From assembly GCA_934675095.1 (NCBI GenBank), contig CAKUPC010000048.1, positions 1 through 13,581 of the forward strand: 13,581 bases of DNA, given 5' to 3'. Shown piece after piece: positions 8,381 through 13,581 of the stretch (its first letter is position 1; every line of letters begins with the position of its first letter). Both the position numbers and the translations under genes were made by a program. This DNA is from an uncultured Bacteroidales bacterium (GTDB lineage Bacteria > Bacteroidota > Bacteroidia > Bacteroidales > UBA932). Below the pieces are notes generated by a model. The model saw only the letters and a list, made by a program, of their open reading frames with translations, made no database searches and had not been told where the DNA came from.

Positions 8381-10426
8381 ATGATTAAGCGTATTAGCAT
8401 CATAATTCCGCTATTATTTTACTTTCTGCCGTCACTCTCCGCCCAGACGGAGGAACAGCGGGCGAGGGAGCTGGTCAAGCAGATGACTCTTGAGGAAAAG
8501 TGTCAGCTGATTTCCGGAAAGAAGGACGGCTTCCGGACTTTCCCGATTAAGAGGCTCGGCATCCCGGAAATCAGGATGGCCGACGGACCTCAGGGCGTGC
8601 GCAACGACACCCGCAGCACATATTATCCATGCGGCGTCTCGCTCGCCTCGACATGGAACCCTAATCTCGCCCTCGAAACCGGACACGGACTCGGCCTTGA
8701 CTGCCGGGCAAGGGGAGTGGGAATCCTGCTCGCTCCGGGAGTAAACATCTATCGTTCCGCACTTTGCGGGCGCAATTTCGAGTACTTCGGAGAAGATCCG
8801 TTCCTTGCCTCGGAGATTGCCTGCGGCTACATCACGGGGGTTCAGGAGGAGGGCGTCATTGCGACGGTGAAGCACTTTGTCGCGAACAACCAGGAGAACC
8901 TTCGCCACAGGACGAACTCCGTGGTCGATGAACGCACGCTGAACGAGCTCTACTACCCGGTGTTCCGGAACGCCGTCCGCAAGGCACGGGTCGGAGCGGT
9001 GATGATGAGCTACAATCCTGTTAACGGTGTCCATGCCTCGGAAAACAGGCATCTGATTAAGGACGTGCTGCGCGGCGAGTGGGGATTCGACGGAATAGTC
9101 ATGTCCGACTGGCTCTCCACCTATACGGCCCTCGGCTGCGCTGAAAGCGGACTTGACCTTGAGATGCCGCGAGGTAACTTCCTGAACTACGAGAATATAG
9201 CCCCTATGATTGAGAAGGGGATTATCAGCGAGAGTTCCATAGACGAGAAATGCGTGAACATCCTGCGCACGTTCATACGCTTCGGCTTCCTTGACGGCCG
9301 TGGAGCGGCGGACGACAGCCTTCCGCTCGACAATCCGGAGTGCCGCGACATTGCATACCGTGTGGCGCTTGAAGGGCCGGTGCTTCTGCGTAACGAGGGT
9401 CTGCTGCCGCTTTCACCACAAAGACGCGAGGACATAGTCGTCATCGGCCCGAACGCCGACCGCATCCCTTTCGGCGGCGGCTCCGGTGAGGTCAGCCACA
9501 TCGAGGGCTGCGGAACCACCGTCTTTTCCGGACTGCGCGAAGCCGGCACGAAATGGAACGTCCGCCTTATTGAGAGGGATTCGCTCGGGCATTATGACCT
9601 ATCGTCAATCGGACACCGCACCGTCGTCATCGCCTGCATGGGCTTTGACAAGACAACGGAGCGGGAGGGCTTCGACCGCAGCTACAGCCTGCCTGAAGGA
9701 CAGGATTCCCTGATTTGCTCGCTCGCGGCACGGAGTGACAGGGTAGCCGTCCTTGTCAACAGCGGCGGCGAGATAGCCCTCCCGTGGCTGGACGAGGTGG
9801 AGGCCCTGATGCTTGACTGGTATCCCGGACAGGCCGGCGGCCAGGCTGCCGCCGAACTGCTGAGCGGCAAGGTCTCGCCTTCGGGGCGGCTTCCGTTCAC
9901 GTTCTGGGGCAGCCTCGAAAAGAATCCCGCACAGAAGTTCTACGGCACCAGATACAATGAAGTCGCCCCTCCGTGGCGCGACACTCTCGCCCACACCACC
10001 TACTCGGAGGGCATATTCCTCGGCTACCGGGCAAAGAACTATCAGCCGCTCTTTCCTTTCGGCTTCGGTCTGACCTACAGCACTTTCGCCTATTCCGACA
10101 TGAATGTGGAGCGCACTCCGGACGGCTACGACGTCTCGTTCACGGTACGCAACAGCGGCAAGTCCGATGCGCCCGAAGTTGCCCAGCTCTACATTTCTCC
10201 CGTGAACTCCGACATTCCACGCGAACGCAGAAAACTGCGCGGTTTTAAGAAACTTGCGCTGGAAGCAGGGGAGAGCACGCGCATCAGCATATCCCTTTCG
10301 TCCGATGATTTCTCGTGCTACGATTCCGGAAAGAAGAGATTCGTCACGCCGTCAGGTCCGTATAAAATCATCGTGGCGCCCGATGCGTCATCCGAAGCAC
10401 TTGTTGAATTTGTAAACATCAAATAA
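8381..10426 (+). CDS. Glycoside hydrolase family 3 beta-glycosidase
   Basis: A 681-residue exported GH3 enzyme that removes terminal sugars with retention of configuration. A type I signal peptide ends at SLSA-Q (residue ~21). The N-terminal barrel carries MADGPQGVR (from residue 66), GRNFEYFGEDP, KHFVANNQE (K164, H165) and VMSDW, whose D243 is the expected nucleophile. The second domain (~331-550) opens with LLRNEGLLPL and holds EREGFDR, whose E429 fits the acid/base position. A C-terminal fibronectin-like domain (~590-670, VAQLYISP then KLRGFKKL) follows, as in beta-glucosidase-type GH3. It is shorter than members carrying a PA14 insert, and none is seen. Specificity (glucoside, xyloside or arabinoside) cannot be read from sequence. 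With no lipobox it is probably periplasmic and trims oligosaccharides left by its neighbours. An ATG at 8371 is out of frame and soon stops, so 8381 is the start. Confidence 0.93.
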   Translation: MIKRISIIIPLLFYFLPSLSAQTEEQRARELVKQMTLEEKCQLISGKKDGFRTFPIKRLGIPEIRMADGPQGVRNDTRSTYYPCGVSLASTWNPNLALETGHGLGLDCRARGVGILLAPGVNIYRSALCGRNFEYFGEDPFLASEIACGYITGVQEEGVIATVKHFVANNQENLRHRTNSVVDERTLNELYYPVFRNAVRKARVGAVMMSYNPVNGVHASENRHLIKDVLRGEWGFDGIVMSDWLSTYTALGCAESGLDLEMPRGNFLNYENIAPMIEKGIISESSIDEKCVNILRTFIRFGFLDGRGAADDSLPLDNPECRDIAYRVALEGPVLLRNEGLLPLSPQRREDIVVIGPNADRIPFGGGSGEVSHIEGCGTTVFSGLREAGTKWNVRLIERDSLGHYDLSSIGHRTVVIACMGFDKTTEREGFDRSYSLPEGQDSLICSLAARSDRVAVLVNSGGEIALPWLDEVEALMLDWYPGQAGGQAAAELLSGKVSPSGRLPFTFWGSLEKNPAQKFYGTRYNEVAPPWRDTLAHTTYSEGIFLGYRAKNYQPLFPFGFGLTYSTFAYSDMNVERTPDGYDVSFTVRNSGKSDAPEVAQLYISPVNSDIPRERRKLRGFKKLALEAGESTRISISLSSDDFSCYDSGKKRFVTPSGPYKIIVAPDASSEALVEFVNIK

Positions 10427-10428
10427 TT

Positions 10429-11775
10429 ATGTTTCAGAAATTTATATATACCCCAAAATCATCAGACAATAACCTGCATAACTTTTTTCGGGACATAATT
10501 ATCACATCATTCATTCTCCTGCTCGCGCTTGCGCCGCAGGCTTCGGGAAAAGGCCATGGAAGCGGTTCCAAAGAGGGGAGGAGGGCAGTGACGATTGCGG
10601 CATCCAACAGCAGCCGCGAGGACAGGAAGGCGAGCGACTATGTATGTGACGGACAGACGGACGCGCAGCTGATAACCTCGGTGATTGACCGCCTTGTGGC
10701 AAACGGCGACGGCGGAAAAATCATCTTCCGGCAGGGACGCTACCTCATGAATGCCATCACCAGAAACAATGCCTGCATCGACATCGCCCTTGGAGAAAGC
10801 AACGCCGTGATTGAACTGTGCTCGGAAATCACGGACAAGAACTACATCGGCGGAGCGTCTCAGGACGGCTACAACGGGGCGCAGTTCTACATGACTGAAA
10901 GTCTCTACGACAGCCTCGACCCGTCCGTCCAGTACAAGGTCGTGAACTGCTCGGCAAGTCGCTGGCAGGGCGGACTCGTCGTCGAAGACATCGGAATTGT
11001 CCTTCATTCCAACCAGAAGCCAATCGTTGCATGGGATATGTACTCGTTCTGTGGAATGTGCCGCATCACGGGCCTGCACGCCAACGCCTACAGCGGCTCC
11101 GCAGTTTCTGTCTCGAAGCCGCCTCAGGTTGCCGTCCCGGGCTGCATAGGCCTTCGCACGCTCTGCGACACAGCCGCCGGCCCGAGCGGGAACGACTACA
11201 GAAATGTGCTCATGAAAGGCTTCCACGAGGGTTTTGCAATCAACAGCGAGCACAATCTCTTCGTTCAGGCCGCCGCTGTCTTCTGCGTCTATGGCTACAC
11301 CTTCGACCACTACTGGAAGACCACAGAAGGAGCCGAGCAGCACCCTAATGTGCTGATAAAATGCATCGATGAAAGGGGAGTGAACCTACCGAGGTTCTAC
11401 GACAATCCGCGCGGTCAGGCCACGGTTATGATTGCCTATTCCACTGAAAGAAAGCCTGTTAACACCCCTGGAGGTCTCCTCGGTGCCGGCATGACTGAAG
11501 AAATTCCCGGACAGCACTGCGGCACAATCACCTACACAATGGGCGGTCTCCACAATGACAACAGCGCCTCAATCCCGCTTTGGGAAAACGGTCACGGCCA
11601 CGGCTTCCGCACGACGAACCTTCTCCACAAGCAGTCCTGCACCTCGGCCGAGCGCCGTTCCTACAGCCCGAACTTCATGCAGCGCGTCTGGGACACCGAC
11701 CTGAACCTCGAACTCATCTGCATCGACGAATCCGTCCCGCTCTGGTCCGATTCCCTCGGCAATCTTCACGACTGA
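10429..11775 (+). CDS. Exported protein with pectate-lyase-like N-terminal cap, probable short beta helix, function unknown
   Basis: A 448-residue protein starting 2 bases after the GH3 stop, so tightly coupled to it. Residues 23-35 are a hydrophobic stretch after an unusually long polar start, ending near QASG (~38-40): a probable signal peptide or, less likely, a membrane anchor. Residues 68-105 (ASDYVCDGQTD, then GGKIIFRQGRYLM) match the cap seen on pectate-lyase-like and tailspike-like beta helices. After that, short strands with Asn and aromatic residues continue (NCSASRWQGGLVVEDIGI, then FVQAAAVFCVYGYTF), but I see no catalytic motif I can name. It lacks the EVGDGISWHFG and WDGQNVHG boxes of the two upstream helices, so it is not a third copy of them. 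The Gly/His-rich stretch near residues 385-390 (ENGHGHGF) could bind metal or sugar. Assignment to the cluster rests on position and export signal. Confidence 0.7.
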   Translation: MFQKFIYTPKSSDNNLHNFFRDIIITSFILLLALAPQASGKGHGSGSKEGRRAVTIAASNSSREDRKASDYVCDGQTDAQLITSVIDRLVANGDGGKIIFRQGRYLMNAITRNNACIDIALGESNAVIELCSEITDKNYIGGASQDGYNGAQFYMTESLYDSLDPSVQYKVVNCSASRWQGGLVVEDIGIVLHSNQKPIVAWDMYSFCGMCRITGLHANAYSGSAVSVSKPPQVAVPGCIGLRTLCDTAAGPSGNDYRNVLMKGFHEGFAINSEHNLFVQAAAVFCVYGYTFDHYWKTTEGAEQHPNVLIKCIDERGVNLPRFYDNPRGQATVMIAYSTERKPVNTPGGLLGAGMTEEIPGQHCGTITYTMGGLHNDNSASIPLWENGHGHGFRTTNLLHKQSCTSAERRSYSPNFMQRVWDTDLNLELICIDESVPLWSDSLGNLHD

Positions 11776-11862
11776 ATCTACTTTTCGCGTCCGGTGCACA
11801 ACCGCACCATCGCGCTGGCAGTATGTTTCTCGTCTAAGTTGTTACACAATCTATATTATGTT

Positions 11863-11901
11863 AAGTTGCGCGGAGAAGTTTGACTTCCCCGCGCAGTTTT
11901 T
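11863..11901 (+). terminator. Intrinsic terminator at the end of the glycan cluster
   Basis: A 12-base stem, TGCGCGGAGAAG (11867-11878) against CTTCCCCGCGCA (11884-11895), with one A/C mismatch and a 5-base loop TTTGA. Wobble and A-T pairs extend the stem outward to about 11863. A run of five T (11897-11901) follows directly. This is a typical Rho-independent terminator for the + strand, 88 bases after the last cluster gene. The minus direction has no comparable T run. Confidence 0.85.
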
Positions 11902-11914
11902 CAGAAAATAAGCG

Positions 11915-11922
11915 TATCTTCG
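11915..11922 (+). promoter_or_regulatory. Candidate -7 promoter element for rlmD
   Basis: TATCTTCG (followed by CA) differs by one base from the Bacteroidetes form TAnnTTTG. It lies just after the terminator and about 74 bases before the rlmD ATG, in the place where a new transcript would have to begin. No clear -33 TTTG is seen at the usual distance, so this is tentative. Confidence 0.4.
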
Positions 11923-11995
11923 CATAGATATTCGGTCTGGAAACAACAAAATCATCATAAAATTTAAAGGAATATTCAGTAAGGCGTTAAAAATA

Positions 11996-13402
11996 ATGGG
12001 AAAAAGAAAACAGGACATAATTCTGGAAAACGTCACGATCGAGGCTGTCGCGGCCGAGGGCAAGGCGCTTGCTCATGTTGATGGAGCCGTCGTGTTCGTG
12101 CAGTTCGCGGTGCCCGGCGACGTGGTGGACATAAAGGTGACGAAAAAGAAGAAAAACTATATGGAAGGGTTCATCCTGCGGCTCGTCAAGGCGTCGGAGC
12201 ACAGACTGGAGCCCTTCTGCAAGTATTTCGGAACCTGCGGCGGATGTAAATGGCAGCCGCTGCCTTACGAGATGCAGCTTCAGGCGAAACAGCAGCAGGT
12301 CTATGACCAGCTGGTACGCATCGGGCATCTGAATATTCCTGAAATACAGCCGATTATCGGCTCGGAAAAGACCAAGTGGTACCGCAACAAGCTGGAATTC
12401 ACATTCTCGCGCAGACGCTGGATATATGAGAATGAGAATCCGGACGAGCTCTCTGAGCCAGAGCGTCTTGGGCTTGGATTTCATGTCGGGAGATTCTTCG
12501 ACAAGGTGCTTGACATTGACTGCTGCTACCTCCAGCCCTCCCCTTCCAACGAGATTCGCAATTTCATAAGAACCTATGCCATAGAGCATAAGCTTCCTTT
12601 TTTCGACATCCGTGAACACACCGGATTCCTCCGCACCATGGTCGTGCGAACAACGGAAAAAGGCAATGTGATGCTGATAATGTGCTTCTATCATGAGGAT
12701 GAGGGGGCACGCACTGCCCTGCTTGACGCCGTCGCGGAAAAATTCCCGCAGATTACTTCGCTCTACTATGTCATCAACGGCAAGGCGAATGACTCCATTT
12801 CCGACCGGGAATGCGTGCTCTACAAGGGCGAGGAGGCAGTCTATGAAGAAATGGAAGGGCTGAAATTCAAGATAGGCCCGAAATCTTTCTACCAGACCAA
12901 CACCGGGCAGGCCTACAGGCTCTACACCACAGCCCGCGAATTTGCGGCGCTGACCGGCGACGAGGTCGTCTATGACCTCTACACCGGAACCGGAACCATC
13001 GCGCAGTTCGTCTCCCGGCAGGCCGCTAAGGTCATCGGCATCGAATATGTCCCGGAGGCCATCGAAGACGCCAAGGAGAACGCGAGGAACAACGGCATAG
13101 AGAACTGCACATTCTTCGCCGGCGACATGAAGGATGTACTCACGGCGGATTTCATCGCGGAGCACGGCCGTCCGGATGTCATAATCCTCGACCCGCCGAG
13201 AGCCGGAATCCACCCCGACGTCGCGAAAGTCATACTGGAGGCCGCCCCGGAAAGAATGGTCTATGTCAGCTGCAACCCGGCGTCGCAGGCCCGCGACCTT
13301 GAGATTCTGTGCAGTAAATATGAGATTACGGCGGTGCGACCGGTGGATATGTTTCCGCAGACGCACCACGTCGAGAACGTCGTTGCCCTAAAGCGGATTT
13401 GA
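11996..13402 (+). CDS. rlmD: 23S rRNA (uracil-C5)-methyltransferase, RlmD/RumA family
   Basis: A 468-residue cytoplasmic enzyme that transfers a methyl group from SAM to C5 of a uracil in 23S rRNA (U1939 in E. coli numbering). Residues ~1-65 form a TRAM RNA-binding domain. An iron-sulfur site is given by C75, C81 and C84 (CKYFGTCGGC) with C176 or C177 as fourth ligand, as in E. coli RlmD. The Rossmann methyltransferase domain has DLYTGTGTIAQF (from D327), DPPRAG (D399-G404) and VSCNPASQARDL, whose C426 is the catalytic nucleophile. Length and motif order are normal and complete. It is separated from the glycan cluster by a terminator and is a housekeeping gene by family. The exact uracil (U1939, or also U747 as in dual-specific RlmCD) cannot be told from sequence. 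No Shine-Dalgarno site is obvious, which is usual in Bacteroidetes. Confidence 0.95.
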   Translation: MGKRKQDIILENVTIEAVAAEGKALAHVDGAVVFVQFAVPGDVVDIKVTKKKKNYMEGFILRLVKASEHRLEPFCKYFGTCGGCKWQPLPYEMQLQAKQQQVYDQLVRIGHLNIPEIQPIIGSEKTKWYRNKLEFTFSRRRWIYENENPDELSEPERLGLGFHVGRFFDKVLDIDCCYLQPSPSNEIRNFIRTYAIEHKLPFFDIREHTGFLRTMVVRTTEKGNVMLIMCFYHEDEGARTALLDAVAEKFPQITSLYYVINGKANDSISDRECVLYKGEEAVYEEMEGLKFKIGPKSFYQTNTGQAYRLYTTAREFAALTGDEVVYDLYTGTGTIAQFVSRQAAKVIGIEYVPEAIEDAKENARNNGIENCTFFAGDMKDVLTADFIAEHGRPDVIILDPPRAGIHPDVAKVILEAAPERMVYVSCNPASQARDLEILCSKYEITAVRPVDMFPQTHHVENVVALKRI

Positions 13403-13407
13403 GCGTC

Positions 13408-13486
13408 TTTGGGGCCATATTTCCTCGTTTTGCTCGTCATTTGGCTCCACCAAACTCCTCTCAAAACAAGAAAATATGTCTCAAAA
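13408..13486. repeat. Long imperfect palindrome (hairpin) just after rlmD
   Basis: The arms CATATTTCCTCGTTTTG (13416-13432) and CAAAACAAGAAAATATG (13462-13478) pair at 15 of 17 positions. Inside them is a symmetric 7 + 7 internal loop, then TTTGG (13440-13444) against CCAAA (13450-13454) around the loop CTCCA. Weaker pairing continues outward to 13408 and 13486. The two mismatches are C/A on the + strand but become G-U pairs in a minus-strand RNA. It could be the rlmD 3' end structure, a terminator lacking a T run, or a dispersed repeat element. Confidence 0.6.
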
Positions 13487-13499
13487 ATACATCTCAAAT

Positions 13500-13508
13500 C
13501 CCCCCCCC
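13500..13508. repeat. Run of nine C
   Basis: Nine consecutive C in otherwise AT-rich non-coding DNA. Such tracts slip readily during replication, so length may vary between cells, and sequence assembly may also miscount it. Confidence 0.85.
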
Positions 13509-13517
13509 GCACACAAA

Positions 13518-13550
13518 ATAACTGATAAAATTAAAATATAACTGATAAAA
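13518..13550. repeat. Two direct copies of a 13-base AT-rich repeat
   Basis: ATAACTGATAAAA occurs at 13518-13530 and again at 13538-13550, exactly 20 bases apart, about two helical turns. A shorter GATAAAA follows at 13559. The spacing would put both copies on one DNA face, as for a dimeric regulator, but AT-rich drift is also possible. The next gene lies beyond the window. Confidence 0.55.
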
Positions 13551-13581
13551 AAAATTTCGATAAAAAATGTTTGAAAAAATT

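Noticed and set aside
8371..8388. Five-codon open frame overlapping the GH3 start as a leader peptide
   Set aside because: Too short, with no codon bias or attenuator hairpin around it; expected by chance in AT-rich DNA.
11987..13369. Minus-strand open frame of 460 codons opposite rlmD
   Set aside because: rlmD has complete catalytic and iron-sulfur motifs on the + strand. The antisense frame shows no recognisable domain.
13403..13581. CRISPR, tRNA or other RNA gene in the final non-coding stretch
   Set aside because: The direct repeat has only two short copies and no spacer pattern, and no cloverleaf-like arms are visible.

Overview
The window looks like part of a chromosome from a gut- or rumen-type Bacteroidales. 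Three things point that way: exported glycan-acting proteins packed on one strand, lipoproteins of Bacteroidetes style (one with an acidic stretch after the lipid cysteine), and AT-rich gaps carrying TAnnTTTG-type promoter elements between GC-rich genes. Genus cannot be settled by eye; Alistipes or another Rikenellaceae-like lineage would fit the high GC.

Positions 1-11775 hold seven same-strand genes that read as a polysaccharide-utilisation (PUL) cluster. In order they are: the 3' end of an unidentified, probably glycan-active protein; two tandem paralogous right-handed beta-helix proteins (one secreted, one lipoprotein) with motifs that recall GH110 alpha-galactosidases; a mosaic surface lipoprotein (fimbrillin-like N-terminus, FN3-like repeats, jelly-roll-like C-terminus); a GH127-type (DUF1680) lipoprotein with the Cys/Glu zinc-site motifs of beta-L-arabinofuranosidases; a GH3 beta-glycosidase; and a third, shorter beta-helix protein. 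Most gaps are 2-66 bases, so co-transcription is likely, with a possible internal promoter before the surface lipoprotein. No SusC/SusD pair or regulator lies in the window; if they exist they are upstream of position 1.

A strong intrinsic terminator at 11863-11901 closes the cluster. It is followed by a separate housekeeping gene, rlmD (23S rRNA m5U methyltransferase), apparently with its own promoter.

The last 179 bases are non-coding and structured: a long imperfect palindrome just after rlmD, a run of nine C, and two copies of a 13-base direct repeat in very AT-rich DNA that probably leads into the next gene.

A working model, by inference: the surface lipoprotein binds a plant-type glycan, the beta-helix proteins cleave or bind its backbone or capping sugars, GH127 removes beta-L-arabinofuranose-like units, and GH3 finishes the oligosaccharides in the periplasm. 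The tandem beta-helix pair is the least understood and most interesting part.
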